The position numbers were made by a program, and so were the translations under genes. Of a stretch of DNA of 34,298 bases, positions 1-9,133 are shown piece by piece. Within the stretch, counting starts at the first letter, position 1. Every line of letters begins with the position of its first letter. The stretch is taken from assembly GCF_001456955.1 (NCBI RefSeq), contig NZ_KQ758478.1, positions 950-35,247 on the forward strand. Reading direction: 5' to 3'. The notes beneath the pieces were generated by a model, which worked only from the letters and a program-made list of their open reading frames with translations, was not told where the DNA came from and did no database searches. The stretch is from Microbacterium enclense. Lineage in GTDB: Bacteria; Actinomycetota; Actinomycetes; Actinomycetales; Microbacteriaceae.

Positions 1-102
1 CGTGACAATGACTCGCGTCCCCCGCGTGACGGTGACCGTCCGTACCGTCGGGAGGGTGAGCGTCCGTTCCGACGTGACAACGACTCGCGTCCTCCGCGTG
101 AC
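1..102 (+). repeat. 72-bp direct repeat coding for RDNDSRPPRD units
   Basis: The 30 bases at 1-30 recur at 73-102 with two third-position differences (CAAT/CAAC and CCC/CCT), a period of 72 bp or 24 codons. The encoded peptide RDNDSRPPRD is identical in both copies. More units probably lie upstream of the window. Confidence 0.75.
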
Positions 103-1119
103 GCGAGCCGCTCCTACACCCGTGACGGGCAGGGCGCGGGCCGCCCCCGGCAGGAGCGGGATCAGCGCAGCTTCGGCGGGAACGACCGCCGACCGTCGGG
201 TGACCGTCGCCCCGGTGCCGGCGCACCTCGCCGGTTCGATCGTGAGGACTCCCGTGTCACCCGTCCGCCACAGGATCGCCGTGAGCGTGGGCCGGAGATC
301 CCCGAAGAGGTGACGGCGTGGGACCTGCCCGGTGCGGCGCGGAACGAACTCAAGACCCTCAGCAAGGACAACGCCGAGAACGTCGCGCGGCATCTCGCCA
401 TGGCGGCACGCCTCATCGACGACGACCCCGAGCTGGCTCATCAGCACGCGCTGGCGGCATCCCGAAGCGCCGGACGCGTGGGCGTCGTCCGCGAGACCGT
501 CGCCATCACCGCCTACGCCGTCGGTGACTTCGCCCTGGCCCTGCGCGAACTGCGCACGCACCGTCGCATCACCGGGTCCGACGAGCAGCTCCCGCTCATC
601 GTCGACAGCGAGCGCGGCGTGGGGCGTCCCGACCGCGCGCTCGAGGAGGGCCGCGCGGTGGACCGTTCGACCCTCACGGTGCCGGTGCGCGTGCAGCTCG
701 CGATCGCCATGTCGGGAGCGCGGCTCGATCTCGGTGAGACCGAACGCGCCCTGCAGGAACTCGACATCCCCGAGGCCGACCCGGACCGTGCGTTCGAGTG
801 GAGCCCCGCTCTGTTCTCGGCTCGCGCAGCCGTGCTCGAGGAACTGGGGCGCCACGAGGAGGCATCCGAGTGGGAGCGTCGCGCGCAGATCGCCGCCGAC
901 GCCCTGGATGCCGCGGCCGGAGTCGCCGACCGCGAGGTCATCGTCGTCGAGGAGATCGACCTCATCGACGACGAGGGCGGCGTGGACGTGGCATCCGGAG
1001 TCATCCCCGTGGACGACGTCGACGCCGATGCCGCGGTCGCGTCCGCGGAATACGCGGTCGACGGGTCCGCCCGGAGCGACGTCGACGACCGGTCGGGCGA
1101 CCGCGAGGACGAGCGGTGA
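1..1119 (+). CDS. TPR-like conserved actinobacterial protein with Arg/Asp-rich N-terminus (5' partial)
   Basis: The reading frame is open from the first base, so the gene begins outside the window; the ATG-like or GTG codons inside are not needed as starts. The first ~100 residues are a low-complexity Arg/Asp/Pro/Gly-rich segment with repeats such as RRDNDSRPPRD. From about base 310 the sequence becomes an ordered Ala/Leu/Glu-rich helical domain (WDLPGAARNELKTLSKDNAE onward) that looks like tetratricopeptide repeats, followed by an acidic Asp/Glu/Val tail. It is the first visible gene of the block equivalent to M. tuberculosis Rv1691 onward, and its stop overlaps the start of the HAD gene (GTGA). 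The family is conserved in actinobacteria but has no assigned function that I know of. The basic, disordered front could bind nucleic acid; that is inference only. Confidence 0.75.
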   Translation, partial: RDNDSRPPRDGDRPYRREGERPFRRDNDSRPPRDASRSYTRDGQGAGRPRQERDQRSFGGNDRRPSGDRRPGAGAPRRFDREDSRVTRPPQDRRERGPEIPEEVTAWDLPGAARNELKTLSKDNAENVARHLAMAARLIDDDPELAHQHALAASRSAGRVGVVRETVAITAYAVGDFALALRELRTHRRITGSDEQLPLIVDSERGVGRPDRALEEGRAVDRSTLTVPVRVQLAIAMSGARLDLGETERALQELDIPEADPDRAFEWSPALFSARAAVLEELGRHEEASEWERRAQIAADALDAAAGVADREVIVVEEIDLIDDEGGVDVASGVIPVDDVDADAAVASAEYAVDGSARSDVDDRSGDREDER

Positions 1120-2150
1120 TCTTCGGTCGGAGCAAGCCCGAGGCGACCCCGCTCGACGGTATCGATGTCGTGCTCGCCGATCTGGACGGTGTCGTGTACG
1201 CCGGTCCCGGTGCCCTTCCGCACGCGGTCGAGAGTCTCAACAGGGCCCAGGCCGAGGGAAAGCAGCTCGGCTACATCACCAACAACGCGTCGCGCACCGA
1301 TGCCTCGGTGGCGGCCCACCTGTCGTCGCTGGGTCTGCGTGTGCAGCCCTCCGACGTGACGACGAGTCCGCAGGCCGCGATGCGGCTGATGAAGGACCTC
1401 GTGCCGGCGGGCTCGACCCTGCTCGTCATCGGAGGCGAGGGTCTCGTCGTCGAGGTCGAGAAAGCCGGCTTCGTCGTCACGCGCAGCGCGGACGACGCTC
1501 CGGCGGCGGTCGTCCAGGGCTTCGCGCCCGAGGTCGGATGGGCGCAGCTGGCGGAGGCCGCTTACGCCCTCGCGACGCCCGTCGAAGACGGCGGCATCCC
1601 GTGGGTCGCGACCAACACCGACTGGACGATCCCGCAGGCCCGCGGCATCGCACCGGGGAACGGCACGCTCGTATCGGCCGTGCACACGGCGGTCGGTCGC
1701 CTCGCGACCATCGCCGGCAAGCCGGAGCGTCCGATCTTCGACGAGGCCGTCGCCCGCACCGGAGCGCGCGCGCCGCTGTTCATCGGCGACCGCCTCGACA
1801 CCGACATCCAGGGAGCGCGCACGGCCGAGATGCCCTCGGTGCTCGTGCTGACCGGGATCGATCGGCCGAAGCAGATTCTCGCCGCGATCCCGTCGCAGCG
1901 ACCCGACTACATCGTCGAGGATCTGCGTCAGCTCTTCGAGCCGTACCCCGCGACGATCGTCAAGGGCGATCGCACGCGCGTCGGCGATGCCGTCGTCGAG
2001 ATCGACGGCGTCGACCTGCGCATCGTGTCGGAGGGACGACAGATCGATCTGCTGCGCGCGGGGGCCGCCGCGATCTGGAACTCGGGCCGTGCGATCTTCG
2101 GATTCCGCGTTCCGGAGCGTCTGTACATCGACCCGTTCCGCGTGCGCTGA
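1116..2150 (+). CDS. HAD-IIA (NagD-like) sugar/nucleotide phosphatase
   Basis: A 344-residue haloacid-dehalogenase-superfamily phosphatase of subclass IIA. Motif I is DLDGVVYAG with the catalytic aspartates D22 and D24, motif II is the YITNNASR stretch (~53-60), and motif IV is GDRLDTDIQGA (~224-234). The family removes phosphate from small metabolites such as nucleotides, 4-nitrophenyl phosphate or phosphoglycolate-type substrates; the specific substrate is not evident. About 80 residues after the core HAD fold form a C-terminal extension, as in actinobacterial homologues (Rv1692 position). The GTG start at 1116 was chosen because it overlaps the upstream stop (GTGA) and sits a normal distance before motif I; longer in-frame extensions would run far into the previous gene. 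It is probably co-transcribed and translationally coupled to its neighbours. Confidence 0.88.
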   Translation: MIFGRSKPEATPLDGIDVVLADLDGVVYAGPGALPHAVESLNRAQAEGKQLGYITNNASRTDASVAAHLSSLGLRVQPSDVTTSPQAAMRLMKDLVPAGSTLLVIGGEGLVVEVEKAGFVVTRSADDAPAAVVQGFAPEVGWAQLAEAAYALATPVEDGGIPWVATNTDWTIPQARGIAPGNGTLVSAVHTAVGRLATIAGKPERPIFDEAVARTGARAPLFIGDRLDTDIQGARTAEMPSVLVLTGIDRPKQILAAIPSQRPDYIVEDLRQLFEPYPATIVKGDRTRVGDAVVEIDGVDLRIVSEGRQIDLLRAGAAAIWNSGRAIFGFRVPERLYIDPFRVR

Positions 2151-2159
2151 CGACGTAGC

Positions 2160-2339
2160 ATGGCATCCATGTCGGACAGCACCGAGAGGGATGCCGAGCC
2201 CGAACTCGTCGACCGGCTCCGCGTGATCGAGGCGCAGCCGCTCGACACCCGTGCGGACGCCTACGCCGCTGTTCACGAGGAGCTCGCCCGACGTCTGGAG
2301 TCGGCCCCGACCGACACGTCGACGGCACCGCGCGCGTGA
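2160..2339 (+). CDS. Small conserved hypothetical protein (Rv1693-like position), 59 aa
   Basis: A 59-residue frame between the HAD gene and tlyA, starting ATGGCATCC and ending in a TGA that overlaps the GTG of tlyA. The protein is acidic and helical, with a core around residues 14-48 containing ELVDRLRVIEAQPLDTRADA and a following HEELARRL helix. A protein of about this size lies at the same place in mycobacteria (between Rv1692 and tlyA), which supports a real gene rather than a spacer. A second ATG three codons in (2169) is an alternative start; neither has a good Shine-Dalgarno, so it may be read by coupling from the gene upstream (9-bp gap). No function is known to me. Confidence 0.7.
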   Translation: MASMSDSTERDAEPELVDRLRVIEAQPLDTRADAYAAVHEELARRLESAPTDTSTAPRA

Positions 2340-3136
2340 GTCCCCGACTCGACGCCGAGCTCGCCGCCCGCGGACTCGCGAGGAGCCGCTCGCACGCGAC
2401 CCAGCTCATCGCGGGCGGACTGGTGAGCGTCGACGGTCGCCCCGTGGTGAAGCCCTCCGCGTCGGTCGACGCGTCCACCACCATCGAGGTGGCGGGGGCG
2501 GATCACTACGTCAGTCGCGGTGCCCACAAGCTCATCGCGGCGCTCGACGCGTTCGCGATCGCCGTCGGGGGGAGGGTGGCCCTCGACCTCGGCGCCTCGA
2601 CGGGCGGCTTCACTCAGGTTCTGCGCGAGCGCGGTGCGCGTCCGGTGCTCGCCGTCGACGTGGGGCACGGGCAGTTGTCCACCGTCGTGGCATCCGATCC
2701 CGACGTGGTGTCGGTGGAGGGGTATAACGTGCGGTTCATGACCGCCGACTCCCTCGCCGCCGCGACGGGTGTCGCCGAGCGACCCCGCGTGGTGACCGGC
2801 GACCTCTCGTTCATCTCCCTCACCCACGTCCTCCCCGCGGTGATCGCGACCGCGGCGACGGACGCCGAGGTGGTGCTGCTCATCAAACCGCAGTTCGAAG
2901 TCGGCCGCACCGCGGTGAAGGGCGGGCTCGTCACCGATCCGGCGCTGCGCTCCGACGCGGTGCACGGGGTGCTGTGGGCCGCGTGGGACGTGGGGCTGCG
3001 CACCAACGGTCTCATCGCCTCGCCGATCGTCGGAACACACGGCAACCAGGAGTACGTTGCGTGGTTCTCGGCTGCACACGGCAGCGACCCCTCAGAATGG
3101 GAGAGCACCGTGACCCGACTGACCGGAAGCCGATGA
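2336..3136 (+). CDS. tlyA: TlyA: 16S/23S rRNA ribose 2'-O-methyltransferase (hemolysin-family name)
   Basis: A 266-residue protein with an N-terminal S4 RNA-binding domain (~1-65, including LDAELAARGLARSR and a GLVSVDGRPV-type strand) followed by an FtsJ-like SAM methyltransferase domain with the SAM loop LDLGASTGGFT (from ~83), DLSFISL and LLIKPQFEVG. TlyA proteins methylate C1409 of 16S and C1920 of 23S rRNA, and their loss gives capreomycin/viomycin resistance in mycobacteria. The GTG start overlaps the previous stop by four bases, and the gene ends in an ATGA overlap with nadK. The length matches the family. The old 'hemolysin' label comes from early cloning work and should not be read as a toxin call. 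Confidence 0.93.
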   Translation: MSPRLDAELAARGLARSRSHATQLIAGGLVSVDGRPVVKPSASVDASTTIEVAGADHYVSRGAHKLIAALDAFAIAVGGRVALDLGASTGGFTQVLRERGARPVLAVDVGHGQLSTVVASDPDVVSVEGYNVRFMTADSLAAATGVAERPRVVTGDLSFISLTHVLPAVIATAATDAEVVLLIKPQFEVGRTAVKGGLVTDPALRSDAVHGVLWAAWDVGLRTNGLIASPIVGTHGNQEYVAWFSAAHGSDPSEWESTVTRLTGSR

Positions 3137-4053
3137 CCCCCAGCGATCGCCGAATCCTCCTCGTCGTCCACGCGCGCCGCGACGACACCGTCCATGCCGC
3201 CGAGCGCATCCTCACCGCCGTCCGTGCGGCGGGCGCGGTGCCGGTCGTCTCGGCCGACGACCGCCCCGAGCTCGCGGAGAGACTTTCGCTCGAGGGCGTG
3301 GCGACCCTGGGCGTCGATGTCGACATCGACGACGTCGAACTGGCCATCGTGCTGGGCGGCGACGGCACGATCCTGCGCGCGGCCGAGATGGTGCGCGGGG
3401 GGACGGCGCCCATCCTCGGCATCAACATGGGCCACGTCGGCTTCCTCGCCGAGATCGAGCGCGACGACATGGACGACGCCGTGCGCCGCGTGATCGCCCG
3501 TGACTACACCGTCGAGGAACGCCTCGCGCTCGCGGTGAAGATCCAGGATGCCGATGACCGCGTCATCTACGAGACCTGGGCCCTGAACGAGGCCACCGTC
3601 GAGAAGGCGAGCCGCGAGCGCATGCTCGAGGTGGTGATGGCCGTCGACGGGCGACCCCTGTCATCGTTCGGATGCGACGGCGTGGTCATCGCGACCCCCA
3701 CCGGCTCGACCGCCTATAACTTCTCCGCCGGCGGGCCCGTCGTCTGGCCCAGCGTCGAGGCGATCGCCGTCGTTCCCCTCTCGGCGCATGCGCTGTTCGC
3801 GCGTCCGTTGGTCGTCGGCCCCGACGCGAGCGTGGCCGTCGAGGTGCTCGAGCGCACGAGCGGGAGCGGCATCCTGTGGTGCGACGGTCGGCGCTCGCAC
3901 GAGCTGCCGCCCGGTGCGCGCGTGGTCGTGCGTCGGTCGTCTCGTCCGGTGCGCCTCGCCCGTCTGCACCCCGCCGTCTTCACCGACCGTCTCGTGCGCA
4001 AGTTCCAGCTCCCCGTCACGGGCTGGCGCGGGATGCCGGGAGGTGCCTCGTGA
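3133..4053 (+). CDS. nadK: NAD kinase
   Basis: A 306-residue NAD kinase that makes NADP from NAD using ATP or polyphosphate in the cytosol. Visible landmarks are the GGDG nucleotide loop (75-78, within LGGDGTILRAAE), GINMGHVGFLAEIE, the NEATVEK substrate motif, and the Gly-rich block TPTGSTAYNFSAGGPVVWP. The ATG at 3133 overlaps the tlyA stop (ATGA); an upstream in-frame extension would lie wholly inside tlyA and was rejected. The gene ends in a GTGA overlap with recN. The tlyA-nadK-recN order is conserved in many Gram-positives. Confidence 0.95.
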   Translation: MTPSDRRILLVVHARRDDTVHAAERILTAVRAAGAVPVVSADDRPELAERLSLEGVATLGVDVDIDDVELAIVLGGDGTILRAAEMVRGGTAPILGINMGHVGFLAEIERDDMDDAVRRVIARDYTVEERLALAVKIQDADDRVIYETWALNEATVEKASRERMLEVVMAVDGRPLSSFGCDGVVIATPTGSTAYNFSAGGPVVWPSVEAIAVVPLSAHALFARPLVVGPDASVAVEVLERTSGSGILWCDGRRSHELPPGARVVVRRSSRPVRLARLHPAVFTDRLVRKFQLPVTGWRGMPGGAS

Positions 4054-5747
4054 TCGAGGAGATGCGCCTGCGCGACCTCGGTGTCATCGCCGACGCGACC
4101 CTGCCCATCGGTCGCGGGTTCACCGCCATCACCGGCGAGACCGGTGCCGGCAAGACCATGGTGGTGACGGGGCTCGGGCTGCTGCTCGGACAGCGAGCCA
4201 ATTCCGGCGCCGTGCGGTCGGGGGCTGCTCAGGCCGCGGTCGAGGGCGTCTGGCTCGTGCCCGAGGACGGCCCCGTGGCCGTGCGCGTGCGCGAAGCGGG
4301 CGGTGACGTCGAACCCGTCGGCGGCGGCGCGGCGGAACTGTACCTGGGGCGCACCGTGTCGAGCGAAGGACGTGGACGCGCCACGGTCGGCGGTCGCACC
4401 GCGCCCGCGGGCGTTCTCGCCGATCTGGCCGACGACCTCGTCGTCGTGCACGGGCAGTCCGACCAGCTCCGGCTCAAATCGTCGGCAGCGCAGCGCGAGG
4501 CGCTCGACCGCTTCGGCGCAGAGCCGGTGGCGGCTGCGCGTGCCGCCTACCGCGCCGCGTGGGAGAGCTGGCGGGCGCTGGATGCCGAACTGACGACGTT
4601 GACGACCGACCGCGACGACCGCGCGCGCGAGGCCGACCAGTTGCGCGCGGCCATCGCCGAGATCGAATCCGTCGCACCGGTCGCCGAGGAGGACGAGGAG
4701 CTCGCGCGACGTGCCGAACGCCTCGCCAACGCCGAAGAGCTGCGCCTGGCGGCCGTCACCGCGCACACGGCGCTCTCGAACGACGACGGGACGCCCGATG
4801 TCGTCGCACTGCTCGCCGAGGCGCGGCGTGCCCTCGAGCGCATCGCCGACAGTGACGAGGCATTGGCCGTGATCGGCGAACAGGTGGCCGACCTCGGCTA
4901 CCGTGCCACGGACGCCGCCGTCGCGCTCTCGGGATATCTGGCCGACCTCGACGAGTCGGGGCCGCACGAACTGGCTGCCGTCGACGAGCGCCGGGGAGTG
5001 CTCGCCGGCCTCGTCCGCACTCACGGATCGGTGGACGCCGCGATCGCTCTGCTCGAGACGGGCTCGGCGAGATTGGTCGAGCTCGACGACGACGGCGATC
5101 GCGTCGAGCGGTTGCAGATGCAGCGCGATACCGCTGCGGACGAGCTCGACGCCCGTGCCGAGGCGCTCACCGCAGCGCGCCGGGATGCCGCCGAAAGGTT
5201 GGGCGCCGCCGTCACCGAGGAACTGCACGCGCTGGCTCTCCCCGACGCGCACCTCACGGTCGAGGTGGCACCCGCCGCCCCGGCGGGGCACGGCCGCGAC
5301 GAGGTGTCGATCCTGCTGGCCCCGCACCCCGGCGCCGACCCGCGGCCGGTGTCGCGCGGGGCCTCGGGCGGCGAGCTCAGCCGCGTGATGCTAGCGATCG
5401 AGGTGGTCATCGCCGGTGTCGACCCGGTGCCGACGTTCGTGTTCGACGAGGTGGATGCCGGCATCGGCGGCGCGGCGGCGATCGAGGTCGGCCGCCGTCT
5501 GGCGCGCCTGGCCGAATCGTCCCAGGTCATCGCCGTGACGCACCTCGCTCAGGTCGCGGCGTTCGCGGGAAACCACCTGACGGTGGTCAAGGGCAACGAC
5601 GGCGCGGTCACGGCATCCAGCGTCCGACGGCTCGAGGGCGCCGAGCGTGAAGCCGAGATGGCGCGCCTGCTGTCGGGGTTGAGCGACTCGGACGCGGCGC
5701 TCACCCACGCGCGCGAGTTGCTGGCGACCGGCCGCGCGGTCGGCTGA
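4050..5747 (+). CDS. recN: DNA repair protein RecN
   Basis: A 565-residue SMC-like ATPase of double-strand-break repair. The Walker A loop is GETGAGKT at 29-36. The long central portion (~150-360) is Ala/Glu/Arg-rich and predicted as the coiled-coil arm. The C-terminal part holds the ABC signature ASGGELSRVMLAIEVV, Walker B TFVFDEVDAGIGG and the H-loop region VIAVTHLAQVAAFA. The VVHGQSDQLRL segment is typical of RecN. The GTG start at 4050 overlaps the nadK stop and places the Walker A at the usual distance from the N-terminus. This is the last gene of the first packed run; the next gene has its own promoter. Confidence 0.94.
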   Translation: MIEEMRLRDLGVIADATLPIGRGFTAITGETGAGKTMVVTGLGLLLGQRANSGAVRSGAAQAAVEGVWLVPEDGPVAVRVREAGGDVEPVGGGAAELYLGRTVSSEGRGRATVGGRTAPAGVLADLADDLVVVHGQSDQLRLKSSAAQREALDRFGAEPVAAARAAYRAAWESWRALDAELTTLTTDRDDRAREADQLRAAIAEIESVAPVAEEDEELARRAERLANAEELRLAAVTAHTALSNDDGTPDVVALLAEARRALERIADSDEALAVIGEQVADLGYRATDAAVALSGYLADLDESGPHELAAVDERRGVLAGLVRTHGSVDAAIALLETGSARLVELDDDGDRVERLQMQRDTAADELDARAEALTAARRDAAERLGAAVTEELHALALPDAHLTVEVAPAAPAGHGRDEVSILLAPHPGADPRPVSRGASGGELSRVMLAIEVVIAGVDPVPTFVFDEVDAGIGGAAAIEVGRRLARLAESSQVIAVTHLAQVAAFAGNHLTVVKGNDGAVTASSVRRLEGAEREAEMARLLSGLSDSDAALTHARELLATGRAVG

Positions 5748-5770
5748 TCCGCGGGCGACGACCCGGGAAC

Positions 5771-5786
5771 GTCACGACTCCGTGAC
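5771..5786 (+). terminator. Short stem-loop after recN
   Basis: GTCACG and CGTGAC form a perfect 6-bp inverted repeat around the loop ACTC, 23 bases after the recN stop. There is no T-run. It may be a weak terminator or a regulatory hairpin in front of pyrG. Confidence 0.3.
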
Positions 5787-5862
5787 CTGAATGTCGGACG
5801 TCGATGCCAGACTGCGGGACCAGCGGAGTGGATCCGCGAGCCCACCGGACAGATGCGACTGA

Positions 5863-5876
5863 TAGGATCGAAGCCC

Positions 5877-5882
<6 letters not shown>
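5863..5882 (+). promoter_or_regulatory. pyrG promoter -10 with probable leaderless start
   Basis: TAGGAT at 5863-5868 matches an actinobacterial -10 (TANNNT). The in-frame GTG at 5877 begins eight bases after it, which is the distance expected for a transcription start, so the mRNA would begin at or next to the start codon. No good -35 is visible. There is no Shine-Dalgarno in front of the GTG or of the ATG at 5880. Confidence 0.5.
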
Positions 5883-7577
<1,695 letters not shown>

Positions 7578-7578
7578 C

Positions 7579-8157
7579 GTGGAGCAGCTGCGCGACGTAG
7601 CCGTCGAGCTCGAGGTCGTCTCCAGCGACCTCGTGTACGAGGGTGCCGTGTGGAACGTGCGCAGTGACACCGTCCGCTACGGCGAGGGCGAGATGACGCG
7701 GCAGTACGTGGCGCACCCCGGTGCCGCGGCGGTCGTCGCCATCGACGACGACGAGCGGGTCGTGCTCATCCAGCAGTATCGGCACCCCATCAAAGAGCGC
7801 GACTGGGAGATTCCCGCCGGGCTCCTCGATGTCGCCGGAGAGCCGCCGATCGAGACGGCGAAGCGCGAGCTGGCCGAAGAGGTCGATCTCGAAGCCGACC
7901 GCTGGCAGCACCTCGTCTCGATGCACACGACCCCCGGCGGCAACGACGAGGTCGTGCACGTCTTCCTCGCCCGTGGACTGCGCACCGTCGAGACCGACTA
8001 CGAGCGCGAACACGAAGAATCCGACATGCGCGTGGAGCGGCTGGCGCTCGCCGACGTGATCGACGGTGTGCTCGCGGGGCGCCTGCGCAACGGCATCCTG
8101 GCCACGGGCGCGCTCGCCGCGGCCGAGGTGCTGCGCCGCGAGGCCGCCGCGCACTGA
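7579..8157 (+). CDS. NUDIX hydrolase, ADP-ribose pyrophosphatase type
   Basis: A 192-residue NUDIX protein. The Nudix helix follows PAGLLDVAGEPP at ~81 and contains the metal-binding REL-x-EE core (KRELAEEVDL). The usual last glycine of the box is Asp here. The EIPAGLLD lead-in and the HTTPGGNDEVVHVFLA segment are typical of ADP-ribose pyrophosphatases, which hydrolyse ADP-ribose to AMP and ribose 5-phosphate. The GTG start is one base after the pyrG stop, and the gene ends one base before the xerD GTG. It occupies the Rv1700 position of the conserved block. The exact substrate is inferred from family resemblance. Confidence 0.88.
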   Translation: MEQLRDVAVELEVVSSDLVYEGAVWNVRSDTVRYGEGEMTRQYVAHPGAAAVVAIDDDERVVLIQQYRHPIKERDWEIPAGLLDVAGEPPIETAKRELAEEVDLEADRWQHLVSMHTTPGGNDEVVHVFLARGLRTVETDYEREHEESDMRVERLALADVIDGVLAGRLRNGILATGALAAAEVLRREAAAH

Positions 8158-8158
8158 C

Positions 8159-9088
8159 GTGGAGCTCGAGCGCGCGGTCGAGACGTACCTCCGGCACGTC
8201 GCGCTCGAGCGCGGGCTCTCCGATCACACCGTCGCCGCCTACCGCCGCGACCTCGCGGTGTACGGCGAATGGCTCGGTGGCCGCGGCGTGACCGAGGTGG
8301 AGGCCGTGACGCCCGCGCTGATCGCGGAGTTCGCGGCCGAACGCGCCTCGGCGGTTCCACCGCCGGCATCCTCGTCCTTGGCGCGGCTGCAGTCGTCGGT
8401 GCGGGGCTTGCACCGCTTCCTCGTGCGTGAGGGGCGTGCGGAGGCGGATCCGAGCGGGCGGCTGCGACCGCCCAAGGCCCCGCGGCGGCTGCCGAAGGCG
8501 TTGACCATCGCGCAGGTCGACGACCTGCTGGACGCCGCGGGCCCTGCGCCCGGGTCAGCAGACGCTTCCGCGGCGGAACCCGCTGCCGTGCGAGACCGCG
8601 CGCTGCTCGAGCTGCTGTATGCGACCGGTGCGCGCGTGTCGGAGATCGTGCAGCTCGACGTCGACGACACCGCCCACGGCGACCTGCTGCGCGTACGAGG
8701 GAAAGGCGACAAGGAGCGCATCGTTCCCGTCGGCTCGTACGCGCGCGCCGCGGTGGAGGCGTATCTGACACGGGTTCGGCCGGCGCTCGCGGCGAAGGGA
8801 CGGGCGACGCCGCGGCTCTTCCTCGGCGTGCGCGGCGCGCCGCTGTCCCGGCAGAGCGCGTGGCTCGTCATCCAGGCCGCCGCCGAACGGGCGGGTCTGA
8901 CGTCGCACGTGTCACCCCACACGCTGCGGCACTCGTTCGCCACGCATCTGCTGCAGGGCGGCGCCGACGTGCGAGTGGTGCAGGAGCTGCTCGGTCACGC
9001 ATCGGTCGCGACGACCCAGATCTACACGCACGTCACCGTCGACGCCCTGCGCGACGTGTACGCCACCGCGCACCCGCGGGCGCGGTGA
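8159..9088 (+). CDS. xerD: Site-specific tyrosine recombinase XerD
   Basis: A 309-residue tyrosine recombinase. An N-terminal SAM-like core-binding domain (~1-95) precedes the catalytic domain, which has all the expected residues: R159 (ATGARVSEI), the GKGDKER lysine hairpin, H254 and R257 (HTLRHSF), H280 (LLGHASV) and the nucleophile Y289 (IYTHV). Together with XerC it resolves chromosome dimers at dif. A short Ala/Pro/Ser-rich insertion lies just before the catalytic domain. The position directly after the NUDIX gene and the length identify it as the chromosomal XerD, not a phage integrase; there are no attachment-site repeats around it. Confidence 0.92.
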   Translation: MELERAVETYLRHVALERGLSDHTVAAYRRDLAVYGEWLGGRGVTEVEAVTPALIAEFAAERASAVPPPASSSLARLQSSVRGLHRFLVREGRAEADPSGRLRPPKAPRRLPKALTIAQVDDLLDAAGPAPGSADASAAEPAAVRDRALLELLYATGARVSEIVQLDVDDTAHGDLLRVRGKGDKERIVPVGSYARAAVEAYLTRVRPALAAKGRATPRLFLGVRGAPLSRQSAWLVIQAAAERAGLTSHVSPHTLRHSFATHLLQGGADVRVVQELLGHASVATTQIYTHVTVDALRDVYATAHPRAR

Positions 9089-9133
9089 GCGGTGGTGACG
9101 GCGGTCGCGTGCCCGTCTTGAGAGACTAGGACG

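Noticed and set aside
513..2276. Long open frame on the - strand opposite the TPR-like and HAD genes (587 codons)
   Set aside because: It is a product of high GC at third positions. It is low-complexity Arg/Asp/Ala, matches no family, and the + strand genes have clear motifs.
2336..3136. TlyA as a haemolysin or toxin
   Set aside because: S4 plus FtsJ-like methyltransferase domains show an rRNA methyltransferase; the old name is misleading.
8159..9088. XerD as the integrase of a genomic island
   Set aside because: It sits in the conserved housekeeping order next to the NUDIX gene; no att-like repeats, tRNA or phage genes are near.
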